Source: Actinobaculum sp. 313 (GTDB lineage Bacteria > Actinomycetota > Actinomycetes > Actinomycetales > Actinomycetaceae). Taken from it: DNA of 64,000 nucleotides. The DNA lies in contig NZ_CP029033.1 of the NCBI RefSeq assembly GCF_003073475.1, positions 1,364,001-1,428,000 of the forward strand, in the 5' to 3' direction. This document shows positions 39,882 to 48,921 of this stretch, piece after piece. Position 1 is the first letter of the stretch. The number at the start of each line of letters is the position of its first letter. The translations under genes and the position numbers were made by a program. The notes beneath the pieces are model-generated. The model was not told the origin of the DNA and made no database searches. It saw only the letters and a program-made list of their open reading frames with translations.

Positions 39882-42187
39882 ATGGAAAGGAATCCACAGC
39901 ACGGTGTGTCAGCCGAATCGGTCGGCGGCCAGGCGCGCCTTGATTCCTTGCAGGCATTGGCGGGGCTGACCGAACTCCCCGGGCTCGGCACCGTGCCAGC
40001 GGCGCAGGAACAGGGCACGTTGCTGCCTATCCCCGTCACGCAACGCGAGATCGCCGGGCCGGTGCCCGATCCCGTCGCCCACGTCCACCTTGAGTTGCAA
40101 CAACCCCATCTTGACCGTGTCTTCGACTACCTGATCCCGGAGCAGTTCGCCGATACGGCACGGGTAGGAGTCCGGGTCACCGTGGATATCGCCGGGCGGC
40201 AGGCCTCCGGTTTTATCGTTGCACGTGATTCAGTCACGACGACGGCGAGCCGGCTACGCCCGTTGCGGCGCGTGGTGTCAGCGGTGCCCGTATTATGCCC
40301 GGAAGTGTACGAGGTTGCCCAACAGGTTGCGATGTCGCACGCTGCACCAACCGCGGACGTCCTTCGTCTGGCCGTGCCACAGCGTCATGCGCGGTCCGAA
40401 CGCGCTTACCTCCAGGAGCACGGGCCGATAATGCGGGATGCGCTGCAGGTGATGCACGCTCGGCAATCAGAAGAGCAGGCTCCGAGCGGCGAGGCATCCG
40501 AGGAGGATGCTCTTCATGCACATGATGCGGAACGGGTCGCTCGCGGCGCGCCTACAAACTCCGCGTGGAGTTCCTATCGCGGTGGTAATGCGTTTCTCAG
40601 CCATCTGCGGCACGGTGCACCACACGCGGTGTGCTGCGCGCTTCCCGGGCGAGCAGGGGGAACGGAAGCACTGGCCACCGCAATTGGTGAAGTTCGACGC
40701 GGGGGCCGCGGGGTCCTGCTCATCGCACCAACTACGCGGCATGCCGAGCGCCTGGCCGTTACCTTGCGGCACCTTTTACAAGAAGACGTAGCTCTTGTGT
40801 CGGGGAGGACGCCTCGCAGCAGCGCTATGGCACCTTCCTGCGGATTCTTGGTGGACAGGCCCGCATTGTTATCGGCACACGCGCGGCCGTGTGGGCACCG
40901 GTCCTTAATCTCGGTATGTGCGTCGTCGTTGACGACGCGGCAGAGCCTCTGCGCGAGATCAGATCGCCGTACTACCACGTCCGGAGTGTGCTCACCGCCC
41001 GCGCGCAGGCCGCACAGGCAGCATTGCTTGTGTTCTCACCCTACGTCAGTGAGGAATCGGCCGCTCTGGTCGACTCCGGGCAGGCGGTGGCCCTGGAAGG
41101 AACCCCACAGGCCATTCGCTCCTGTCTGCCGCGTGTCAGCGCTGCGGAGCAGTGGGAACGGGAGCGAACACCATGGTCGCGCATCCCGGACGCTGTCTTC
41201 AGCCTAGTTCGAGAAGCGTTGACACGGGGCCCCGTACTCATGGTGGTCCCGCGTGCGGGCTACGTGCCCATCGTTGCGTGCACCGTCTGCCATGCGCATG
41301 CGGATTGCCCGCAGTGTTCGGGCCCCTTGTCCATCGCACAGGCACAGGAGGCGCCACGCTGCTCCCGATGCGGCTGGAAGGCGCAGGCATGGCGTTGTCC
41401 CCGCTGCGGCAGCGCCCAGCTGCGTGCGGTACGCATTGGCTCCCATCGCACCGCGGAAGAGATCGGACGGGCATTTCCCGGCACCGGAATTGTGCTTTCT
41501 GGCGCTCATGCACCAGACGGAATCATCGCTTCGGTGAATGAACGCCCACGTCTCGTTGTTGCCACGCCGGGTGCGGAGCCAGAGGCACCGGGAGGATTTG
41601 CTGCCGCCGTCGTGCTTGATTCCCGTTTCCTCCAAGGCCGGGGGCTCGACGCGCAGACGCAATTTCTGCGTCATATGGCGCGTGTCATCATCCGTGTGCG
41701 GTCGGCTCGCCAAGGAGGGCATGTGATTCTGGCCGGAGGTGCAGACCCGGCGATCACTCGCGTACTCGCCGAATGGCAACACCGGCTGCGCGCTGGCGAT
41801 GCCTTACGAGAACGCGAGACGTTGCGGCTACCCCCTGCCAGCCGCTGGTTCGGGATTTCCGGAGCGCCACGGGATGTACGGAAGTTCCTCGCCTCAGCAC
41901 AGGTGACGCTTTGGCGGGAGGAAGGCAACGCACCAGCCACGGCTGCGGTATCGGGCGAGGAGATTCCGGTTGACGCGTTGCTTGTCGGCGGCGTGCACCG
42001 CCTCGCCGGGGGCGTTGAACTGCTGGGACCGGTCCCGGCACGCCGGATGGGAGAAGTGACGGTCTACTTGCGTCAGTCCCGTACCCGCGCCGATCTACTT
42101 GCAGCGAACGTGCGACGCAGCTATCGCGAATACACGGCGTCCTCCCTGGGAGCCCCATTGCGTATTGAGGCCGATCCTCCTTTGTAG
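39882..42187 (+). CDS. priA: primosomal protein N' (PriA-like), helicase motifs degenerate (one-base frameshift)
   Basis: PriA restarts stalled replication forks. The 3' DNA-binding domain comes first (LDRVFDYLIPEQF, GVRVTVDIAGRQASGFIV). Where helicases carry Walker A, this protein reads LPGRAGGTEALATAI, with no Gly-Lys-Thr, and the DEAH box is replaced by VVVDDAAEPL. Both zinc knuckles remain, with eight cysteines (CTVCHAHADCPQC, CSRCGWKAQAWRCPRC). Such ATPase-dead PriA is usual in actinobacteria and probably acts as a loading platform. The N-terminal frame breaks at about 40802-40805 (GGGG); one more G gives SGEDASQQRYGTFLRIL and 768 residues in all. About 40 residues precede the usual start. 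Confidence 0.88.
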
Positions 42188-42316
42188 CCTGCGCTGCGCA
42201 CGTGCCGTATAGCCGGTACTTCACGCGCCCCGTCACATCCATGCGCCGGCGCGATCGATAGCCGGGCGGCACCGATGGCCCAGCACCGCGCTGAAACCCT
42301 CGCCGCGCTTAGACGG

Positions 42317-42322
42317 TACAAT
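42317..42322 (+). promoter_or_regulatory. -10 element of fmt (leaderless)
   Basis: TACAAT is followed by 6 bases and then the GTG at 42329. This is why I place the fmt start at that GTG and not at 42275. Confidence 0.5.
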
Positions 42323-42328
42323 CGGCGC

Positions 42329-43249
42329 GTGCGCATTATCTTTGCCGGGACCCCCGAGACCGCCGTTCCTTCGCTTAGTCGCCTCATAGCGGCCGAGCAC
42401 GACGTGGTGGCGGTACTCACGCGTGCTCCTGCCCCCGTGGGGCGGAAGAGAACACTGCGCCCATCCGCCGTGCACGAGGCAGCGACCGCGCTCGGCATTC
42501 CCGTGCTCACGCCGCGCAGCCTGCGCGATGCGGATATCGGCAGCACGATTCGCCAGTTGGCACCCGAGGCCGTCGCCGTCGTCGCCTATGGCCTACTGGT
42601 ACCTGCGGATTTGCTATCGGTTCCGCGTAAGGGCTGGATTAACCTTCACTTCTCTCTACTTCCGGAATGGCGTGGTGCCGCTCCGGTTCAGTACGCCGTC
42701 GCCGCCGGGCAGGAGACGACCGGCGCCTCCACCTTTCTTCTCGAGGAAGGGCTCGACACCGGACCGGTATTCAAGACTCTTACTGAGACCATCCGGCCCG
42801 ACGACACATCTGGAACGCTACTGGACCGACTCGCCGAAAGCGGCGCCAATCTGTTGGTCGAAACATTCGCAGCGCTAGAGGATGGTTCCGCCATAGCGAC
42901 ACCACAGCACGGCGAGCCATCCTATGCCCCCACACTCGGCTCCGCGGATGCTCGAGTTGATTGGAAGCAGAGCGCGCAACAGGTCGAAAATATGATCCGC
43001 GGATACACGCCCGCACCGGGACCCTGGACCATGCTCGGGGACCTGCGGATTAAACTCGGACCGGTTATTCCGGTACCGGGGACGACGGATCTCGGCCCCG
43101 GACAGTTGCGGGACGACCTGGTGGGTACCGGCAGCCACGCCGTGCGCTTGGGAACGGTCGCCCCCGCAGGTAAACGTGCGATGGCGGCAACTGACTGGCT
43201 ACGCGGCGCGCATTTGTCTCCTTCCGCAGGATTTGAGGTACTAGCATGA
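42329..43249 (+). CDS. fmt: methionyl-tRNA formyltransferase
   Basis: Fmt formylates Met-tRNA(fMet) for initiation. The protein from GTG 42329 begins MRIIFAGTPETAVPSL, the typical N-terminus, and has the catalytic Asn-His-Asp set in NLHFSLLPEWRGAAP and the later STFLLEEGLDTGP. A C-terminal OB-like domain binds tRNA. The length is 306 residues. The frame is open back to 42275, but those 18 residues are not conserved and a -10 hexamer lies within them. The stop overlaps the ATG of rsmB (ATGA). Confidence 0.94.
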   Translation: MRIIFAGTPETAVPSLSRLIAAEHDVVAVLTRAPAPVGRKRTLRPSAVHEAATALGIPVLTPRSLRDADIGSTIRQLAPEAVAVVAYGLLVPADLLSVPRKGWINLHFSLLPEWRGAAPVQYAVAAGQETTGASTFLLEEGLDTGPVFKTLTETIRPDDTSGTLLDRLAESGANLLVETFAALEDGSAIATPQHGEPSYAPTLGSADARVDWKQSAQQVENMIRGYTPAPGPWTMLGDLRIKLGPVIPVPGTTDLGPGQLRDDLVGTGSHAVRLGTVAPAGKRAMAATDWLRGAHLSPSAGFEVLA

Positions 43250-44652
43250 CGGAACGCCCAAGTGGATGGCATCCGGGACGGAAAAGGACAGACCCGGCCC
43301 GTCAGGTAGCTTATGACGTGTTACGCGCAGTGGATGAGGACGGAGCCTATGCGAACCTCGCCCTGCCGCAGGCGTTGCGCCGCGCACGGCTGGGGCGCCT
43401 TGACGCGGCATTCGCCACGAATCTGTGCTACGGCACACTGCGCATGCGCGGACGTTGGGATGCGATTATCGGCCGTTGTTCGCAAGGGCGTCGTATTTAC
43501 GACATTGATCCCGAACTGCTTGATGTGCTTCGGCTCGGATGCCAGCAGCTGCTCGGGCTGGGCACGCCGCCACACGCCGCCATCCACGAGACCGTCACTC
43601 TTGCGCGCAATGAATTCGGGCAGGGCGCGGCAGGCTTCGTAAACGCCGTGCTACGCCGAATCAGCGAACGGGCGGATCGGTGGGAGGAGGTCCTGCGCTC
43701 CAGCACTGCATCCGAAGAAGAGTTCCTCGCCGTGTGGCATTCGCATCCCCGCTGGATTGTGGAGGAGCTTGCGCAGGCATTGCCTGCTCATGGACGCGAT
43801 ACGGGCGATTTGCCGCAAGTTCTGGAAGCAGACAACGAGCCGGCAAAGGTGGCTCTGGTGGCGCGTGAGATCACCGCCGAACAGCTTGCGGAGAAGATTT
43901 CCCGGGCGAAAATGGACAGCGACCCCGGCGTATTGATGCCCACCGCGCGGCTGCTGACAGCGGGTGATCCGCATCGGCTATGGGCGGTGCAGGATGGGCA
44001 GGCCGGGGTGCAAGACGAGGGAAGCCAGCTCATTGCGGCGCTACTGGCGCACGCACCATTGGATGGCCCAGACGAGTTGTGGCTTGATATGTGTGCCGGA
44101 CCCGGTGGGAAGACGGCGACTCTTGCCTCCTATGCCGCGCAGCGGGGAGCTCGTATCCACGCCAATGAGATTCAGGAACACCGGCTCGACCTGGTCATGA
44201 ATGCCGTCGAGCCTTGGTCCGATCTGGTCGATTTGCGGCTCGGCGACGGACGCGACTTGGGAGCGCAAGAGCCAGGCGTTTATGACCGCATCCTGGTGGA
44301 CGCCCCCTGCACCGGTGTCGGCGCGTTACGACGTCGGCCCGAGTCTCGCTGGCGGGAGCGCAGCCTTGACGAGCTCACCTCGTTACAGGGTGAATTACTT
44401 GCTGCGGCCTTTGCGGCCCTGCGGCCCGGTGGATCGCTCGTCTACTCCACCTGCTCCCCGCTGCGTGCCGAAACACGCGATATCGTGGCGGCGCTCCTTC
44501 ACCAACACGCGGATGCCGAACTTATCGATGCGGCTCCCATTGCCTCGCGTTGCGCAATACGAGAAGTGGAGAGTTACGACAAGATGATCCAGCTGTGGCC
44601 GGATAGGGATCAGACCGACGCGATGTTCATGGCTCTGATCACCAAGAAGTAG
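43246..44652 (+). CDS. rsmB: 16S rRNA m5C967 methyltransferase (RsmB family)
   Basis: RsmB methylates cytosine 967 of 16S rRNA with SAM. The 468-residue protein has an N-terminal NusB-like helical domain (RQVAYDVLRAVDEDGAYANL) and a Rossmann methyltransferase domain. The SAM-binding loop is DMCAGPGGKTATLA. The two catalytic cysteines are in DAPCTGVGALRRRPESRW and STCSPL. The start overlaps fmt, so the two are coupled, the usual pair. Confidence 0.94.
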   Translation: MTERPSGWHPGRKRTDPARQVAYDVLRAVDEDGAYANLALPQALRRARLGRLDAAFATNLCYGTLRMRGRWDAIIGRCSQGRRIYDIDPELLDVLRLGCQQLLGLGTPPHAAIHETVTLARNEFGQGAAGFVNAVLRRISERADRWEEVLRSSTASEEEFLAVWHSHPRWIVEELAQALPAHGRDTGDLPQVLEADNEPAKVALVAREITAEQLAEKISRAKMDSDPGVLMPTARLLTAGDPHRLWAVQDGQAGVQDEGSQLIAALLAHAPLDGPDELWLDMCAGPGGKTATLASYAAQRGARIHANEIQEHRLDLVMNAVEPWSDLVDLRLGDGRDLGAQEPGVYDRILVDAPCTGVGALRRRPESRWRERSLDELTSLQGELLAAAFAALRPGGSLVYSTCSPLRAETRDIVAALLHQHADAELIDAAPIASRCAIREVESYDKMIQLWPDRDQTDAMFMALITKK

Positions 44653-44696
44653 AAGGCGGCACGGCATTTACACCCTGCCAGGCCACCGTGCCCGTG

Positions 44697-44702
44697 TAGG
44701 CT
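44697..44702 (+). promoter_or_regulatory. -10 element of rpe (leaderless)
   Basis: TAGGCT, 6 bases, then the ATG at 44709. Preceding TG dinucleotide gives an extended -10 look (TGTAGGCT). Confidence 0.5.
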
Positions 44703-44708
44703 TGGCGC

Positions 44709-45377
44709 ATGAGCGTTGTTATTTCCCCGTCCATTCTCAACTGCGATTTTGCCCATCTCGGCGATGAACTTGCGAAGATAGCCAATGCCGACTACGCACA
44801 TGTAGATGTGATGGACAACCACTTCGTGCCGAACTTGGCTCTCGGTCTGCCCGTGGCCGAGGCCGCCGTCGCCGCCAGTCCAATACCGGTGGATGCGCAC
44901 CTGATGATCGAAGACCCGGACCGTTGGGCACCTGCCTACGCCGAGATCGGTTGTGCCTCGGTGACGTTCCACGCTGAAGCGGCCGCCGCACCAATTCGGC
45001 TCGCCCGCGAGCTCCACGCCCAGGGAACTCGGGTGGGTCTGGCACTGCGCCCGGCCTCCGCAATCGAGCCATATATCGATATACTCCCCGAGTTCGACAT
45101 GATTCTCATCATGACCGTCGAACCCGGTTTTGGTGGACAGTCATTCCTCGAGTCGATGATGCCCAAGGTTGCCCGCACCCGCGCCGCCATCGAGAACGCA
45201 GGCCTGGAAACCTGGGTGCAGGTCGACGGCGGAATCTCCCGTGCAACTATCACTCAGGCGGCCGAAGCCGGAGCAAATAACTTCGTGGCGGGGTCCGCCG
45301 TGTACCGAGCGGACGATGCCTACACCGAAGTGGAGGAATTACGACGCCTGGCGCGCGAAGCCTCGCACTCGCACTAA
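44709..45377 (+). CDS. rpe: ribulose-phosphate 3-epimerase
   Basis: Rpe interconverts ribulose 5-phosphate and xylulose 5-phosphate in the pentose phosphate pathway, as a TIM barrel. The 222-residue protein shows [17 protein letters not shown], the catalytic and metal residues in [32 protein letters not shown] and VDGGIS. It is full length. In many actinobacteria the riboflavin synthesis genes follow rpe and precede hisE-hisG. Here that space holds an FMN riboswitch and a riboflavin transporter. Confidence 0.96.
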   Translation: MSVVISPSILNCDFAHLGDELAKIANADYAHVDVMDNHFVPNLALGLPVAEAAVAASPIPVDAHLMIEDPDRWAPAYAEIGCASVTFHAEAAAAPIRLARELHAQGTRVGLALRPASAIEPYIDILPEFDMILIMTVEPGFGGQSFLESMMPKVARTRAAIENAGLETWVQVDGGISRATITQAAEAGANNFVAGSAVYRADDAYTEVEELRRLAREASHSH

Positions 45378-45489
45378 TCGCCGGATACCCGGCTTTGCGT
45401 GTGGCGGCGCTCCTACCAGCAACGAGACTGCATTTTGAATTGGTCTGTGTACCATACTGTGCAATAATCGCCCTGAACACAAACGTGCT

Positions 45490-45600
45490 CCGGGGTCAGT
45501 GAAAATCTGAACCGGCGGTGATAGTCCGCGACCCGCGCAAGCGGCTGACAGGGTGGAATCCCCTGACCGACGGTTAAAGTCCGGATGGGAGGCGCACGAA
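45490..45600 (+). promoter_or_regulatory. FMN riboswitch (RFN element)
   Basis: The conserved blocks of the FMN aptamer appear in order: GGGGTCAGTGAAAATCTGAA, then ACCGGCGGTGATAGTCCGCG, a variable stem, CTGACAGGGTGGAATCCCCT, then GACCGACGGTTAAAGTCCG and GATGGGAG. This agrees with the RFN consensus around the central multi-helix junction. The switch ends about 70 bases before the ATG of ribX. No T-tract terminator is seen in between, so control is probably by hiding the start region, or by termination of a kind not visible to me. Confidence 0.93.
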
Positions 45601-45670
45601 TCGCGGCCACGCGCCAGCGCGGCCTTCGTCCGTCCTCTCTGCCCTGCTGCAGGATGGGAAGGTACGCCGG

Positions 45671-46423
45671 ATGGGTTTCAGGCGAGGGTGGCTCCCGCCG
45701 CTGGAATTCGGGTTAGCGCTGCTCGCATTGTGGTGGGCGTCGTCCACTTTCGCGCTTGTCGATCAGCATTTTCTTCCCACCCCGCAGTCCGCCGTTTCTC
45801 GTCTGCTCTCCGGCCTGCAATCGGGATACCTGTGGCGGGCACTGTTGGTAACGCTCAAGGAGGCCGTTGCCGGTTGTGTGATCGCCGCTGCTATCGGTAT
45901 TCCACTGGGATATGCCATCGCCAAGTCGCGCGTTTTCTCGCGCATATCACAGCCCTATCTGGCCGCTTCACAGGCGATTCCCGCAGTGGCCATCGCTCCG
46001 CTGTTGACCATCTGGATCGGACACGGCCTTGCTTCCGTGGTCGTTCTGTGCACGATTATGGTCATCTTCCCAATTGCGGTGTCTACATCGGTTGGCGTGC
46101 GGCAGATCGACCCGGAGATTATCGGGGCGGCCCGACTCGACGGTGCCGCCGGCCTGACACTCATTCGACGTATCGAGGTACCGCTGGCCGCACCGACAAT
46201 TCTCTCCGGAATCAGAACCGGCTTTACACTCTCAATCACCGGTGCGATTGTCGGAGAAATGGTGATGGGAGGTGAGGGACTCGGCCTCCTGCTCGGAACG
46301 GCACAACAATCATCGGATGTAAAGGGACTCTTTGCCATCATTATCCTGTTGGCGATCAGCGCGGTATCGATCTATGGCACGTTGCTGCTGGTCGAGCGTC
46401 GGGCAAATTACCTCATCAGTTAG
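45671..46423 (+). CDS. ribX: riboflavin ABC transporter permease (RibX type)
   Basis: This 250-residue inner-membrane permease of the BPD transporter family (ThiX/SsuC relatives) has about six helices. The EAA coupling motif region is seen around EIIGAARLDGAAGLTLIRRIE. It sits directly behind an FMN riboswitch and is followed by an NMT1/THI5-like lipoprotein. That gene pair is the one described as RibXY riboflavin uptake in other bacteria. No ATPase gene is nearby, so the system must borrow one encoded elsewhere. ATG 45671 follows a GGGAAGG. A thiamine-precursor or sulfonate role is possible for the family, but the FMN switch makes riboflavin far more likely. Confidence 0.83.
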   Translation: MGFRRGWLPPLEFGLALLALWWASSTFALVDQHFLPTPQSAVSRLLSGLQSGYLWRALLVTLKEAVAGCVIAAAIGIPLGYAIAKSRVFSRISQPYLAASQAIPAVAIAPLLTIWIGHGLASVVVLCTIMVIFPIAVSTSVGVRQIDPEIIGAARLDGAAGLTLIRRIEVPLAAPTILSGIRTGFTLSITGAIVGEMVMGGEGLGLLLGTAQQSSDVKGLFAIIILLAISAVSIYGTLLLVERRANYLIS

Positions 46424-46588
46424 GCGCGGCATCCTGGATGACTCCCGCACGGGTCCTCCACTGCGCTGTACCGCCCGGAAACCCGCCACACCGAGACCCG
46501 CCGATCGGAATCGATTCGGCCCCCTCCAGCGAGGCCGCCGATCAACGTCACACAATCACATCTTCCCCACACTAGAAACGAGTCAGCA

Positions 46589-47581
46589 GTGAAGAAACAG
46601 ATCCTCGCCATTATGGCAGCCTGCCTCTTGGTACTCAGCGCCTGCTCTGGCAGCAGCGATGCAGCGTCCACCGGCCAAACACAGGCCTCGTACACCATTG
46701 GCCTGACGTATGTGCCGGACGTTCAATTCGCTCCCTTTTACGTCGCCGCCGAGCAGGGATATTTCGACGACGCCGGTGTGGACGTCACCGTGCGCAATCA
46801 CGGCGCACAGGAATCGCTCCTCGGCGCACTGCAGTCGGGCGACGAGGATATCGTCTTCGCCGGAGGAGACGAGGTGATGCAGGGACGTTCCACCGGAATC
46901 GACGTCGTCAACTGGGCGACCATGTACCAACAGTATCCGGTGACGCTTATCGTGCCCGAAGACTCCGCGATTCAATCGGTGGCGGACCTTCCCGGCCACA
47001 GCGTCGGCCTACCGGGCCAGTACGGTGAGAACTATTACGCACTTCTCGCCATGATGAACGCTGCGAATCTCAGCGACGACGACGTCGACGTGCAGTACAT
47101 CGGCTACACGCAAGCAGCGGCGTTGAAGTCGGGGGAGGTTGATGCGGTTATAGGCTTCATTAACTCGGACGTAGTCGCCATCGAGAACTCGGGAGTGAAG
47201 GTACGCACAATCGACATGGTCGACGGCGGCCTTCCGTTGGTCGGGGTTGGACTCGCCTCGCTTTCCGATACCTTGTCCGGCAGCGAGGCCGATTTCTTGA
47301 AAATCCTCTCCGCGCTGGAGCGGGCCGTTGATTTCTGTGAAGAACATCCCGAGGAGGCACTGAACATCACCGAAAAGTACGTTCCGGCTCTGGCGGAAGA
47401 AGACGTTCGTGCCACGGCTGCCATCACGCTTGACGAAACCCTGCAGCTCTACACGGGCGCAGACGTGTTTGGATCACAGAATGATGCACAGTGGACTGCG
47501 ATGGCCGACTTCATGCAGGACAATGGGCTACTCGAAGAAGCCGTGCCCGCCAACGAGGCCTATGTGGCGCTGCGAGATTAG
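46589..47581 (+). CDS. ribY: riboflavin-binding lipoprotein (RibY type, NMT1/THI5-like)
   Basis: This is a 330-residue substrate-binding lipoprotein. The N-terminus MKKQILAIMAACLLVL then SACSGSS is a signal peptide with lipobox LSAC (Cys19). The NMT1/THI5-like domain follows, with LTYVPDVQFAPFYVAAEQGY, FAGGDEVMQGRS and ADLPGHSVGLPG. The start is GTG 46589. A 165-base gap separates it from ribX, with no terminator, so one transcript is likely. It should present riboflavin to RibX. The family also contains thiamine-pyrimidine binders; the FMN riboswitch decides for riboflavin. Confidence 0.83.
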   Translation: MKKQILAIMAACLLVLSACSGSSDAASTGQTQASYTIGLTYVPDVQFAPFYVAAEQGYFDDAGVDVTVRNHGAQESLLGALQSGDEDIVFAGGDEVMQGRSTGIDVVNWATMYQQYPVTLIVPEDSAIQSVADLPGHSVGLPGQYGENYYALLAMMNAANLSDDDVDVQYIGYTQAAALKSGEVDAVIGFINSDVVAIENSGVKVRTIDMVDGGLPLVGVGLASLSDTLSGSEADFLKILSALERAVDFCEEHPEEALNITEKYVPALAEEDVRATAAITLDETLQLYTGADVFGSQNDAQWTAMADFMQDNGLLEEAVPANEAYVALRD

Positions 47582-47615
47582 CTGGACCGCTCCGAGGACG
47601 CGAGCCGCACAGCGG

Positions 47616-47621
47616 TAGGCT
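47616..47621 (+). promoter_or_regulatory. -10 element of hisE (leaderless)
   Basis: TAGGCT, 6 bases, then the GTG at 47628. Confidence 0.5.
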
Positions 47622-47627
47622 ATACCC

Positions 47628-47891
47628 GTGAAGACTTTTGATGAGCTGTTTGCCGAACTCAGTAGAAAGGCTACTGAGCGCCCCGCAGGATCGGGCACCG
47701 TGGCGGAATTAGACGCGGGTGTGCATGCCATTGGGAAGAAGATCGTTGAGGAAGCCGGTGAGGTGTGGCTGGCGGCCGAGTACCAGAGCGATGAGGAACT
47801 GGCCGAGGAGGCCTCACAGCTCATGTACCATTTGCAGGTCATGCTGATTGCACGCGGCCTGACTCTCGATGACATTTACCGCTATCTTTAG
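47628..47891 (+). CDS. hisE: phosphoribosyl-ATP pyrophosphatase
   Basis: HisE hydrolyses phosphoribosyl-ATP to phosphoribosyl-AMP, step two of histidine synthesis. The 87-residue all-helical MazG-like protein shows [20 protein letters not shown], the metal-binding Glu cluster [18 protein letters not shown] and a final [13 protein letters not shown]. The length is normal. It starts at GTG 47628 behind a TAGGCT hexamer and ends 8 bases before hisG, the usual actinobacterial pair. Confidence 0.93.
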   Translation: MKTFDELFAELSRKATERPAGSGTVAELDAGVHAIGKKIVEEAGEVWLAAEYQSDEELAEEASQLMYHLQVMLIARGLTLDDIYRYL

Positions 47892-47899
47892 GATTCTTC

Positions 47900-48745
47900 A
47901 TGCTTCGTATTGCTGTCCCCAATAAGGGCTCTTTGTCCGAACCGGCGTCCCAGATGTTGCGCGAGGCGGGATACCGGCAACGTCGTGATTCACGCGAGCT
48001 GGTGCTGACCGACGCGGAGAATGATGTCGAGTTCTTCTTCATTCGCCCGCGTGACGTTGCGGTGTACGTTGGCGCGGGAACAGTCGATGTCGGAATTACC
48101 GGACGTGATCTTCTCCTGGACTCCGGCGCCGCCGCGGTCGAACACCGTGCCCTCGGCTTCGCCCGGTCAACGTTCCGTTTCGCCGCTCCGAAGGGTACCT
48201 GCTCCACACTGGAAGATATTCGAGGCAAGCGGGTTGCCACCTCATACGACAACCTGGTGAGGTTGTTCCTCGAAGAACGCGGAATCGATGCAGCCGAAGT
48301 TCATCTGGATGGCGCGGTAGAGTCGTCTGTTCAGCTGGGTGTGGCTGACCTTATTGCCGACGTCGTCGAAACTGGAACCACGCTGCGCACCGCAGGTCTG
48401 GAGGTGTTCGGCGAGCCAATCCTGCATTCCGAGGCCGTGCTCATCCGCGGCAAGGATAGGGAGGAGCCGGAAGGTCTCGAAACGCTTGACCGCCGTCTGG
48501 AGGGCGTGTTGGTTGCCCGGCAATACGTCATCTTTGATTATGACTGCCCGGCCGCACAGTTGGAAGAAGCGGTGAAGCTGACCCCGGGACTGCAGTCGCC
48601 AACTATTTCACCTTTACACGAGGTCGGCTGGTACGCGGTTCGCGCCATGGTCCGCCGCGACGATATGAATCGCATCATGGACGCGCTTTACGCGGCGGGT
48701 GCGCGTGGTGTCATTGTGACGCCCGTGCTTGCCTGCCGGATCTAG
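47900..48745 (+). CDS. hisG: ATP phosphoribosyltransferase, long form
   Basis: HisG joins ATP and PRPP, the first and feedback-controlled step of histidine synthesis. The 281-residue protein is the long, homohexameric type: [20 protein letters not shown] at the start, a PRPP loop in [16 protein letters not shown] and a C-terminal ACT-like regulatory domain ([20 protein letters not shown]). It needs no HisZ. The remaining his genes are not in this window. Confidence 0.95.
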   Translation: MLRIAVPNKGSLSEPASQMLREAGYRQRRDSRELVLTDAENDVEFFFIRPRDVAVYVGAGTVDVGITGRDLLLDSGAAAVEHRALGFARSTFRFAAPKGTCSTLEDIRGKRVATSYDNLVRLFLEERGIDAAEVHLDGAVESSVQLGVADLIADVVETGTTLRTAGLEVFGEPILHSEAVLIRGKDREEPEGLETLDRRLEGVLVARQYVIFDYDCPAAQLEEAVKLTPGLQSPTISPLHEVGWYAVRAMVRRDDMNRIMDALYAAGARGVIVTPVLACRI

Positions 48746-48921
48746 CCGACGCAGCGCTGCGAGGGGAATCAACGCGGTTCTCTTCCGAAGCCACCGGTTG
48801 CTTCGCGTTGTCGTGTCTCGCGGTTTGCATACCGGCGGGCACGCGCACGGCATCTACCCTCGTCGCGGTGACCGTGCCGACGGCTTGGAGCCCTAAGACT
48901 CACGACGACGCACGTCCCCGC

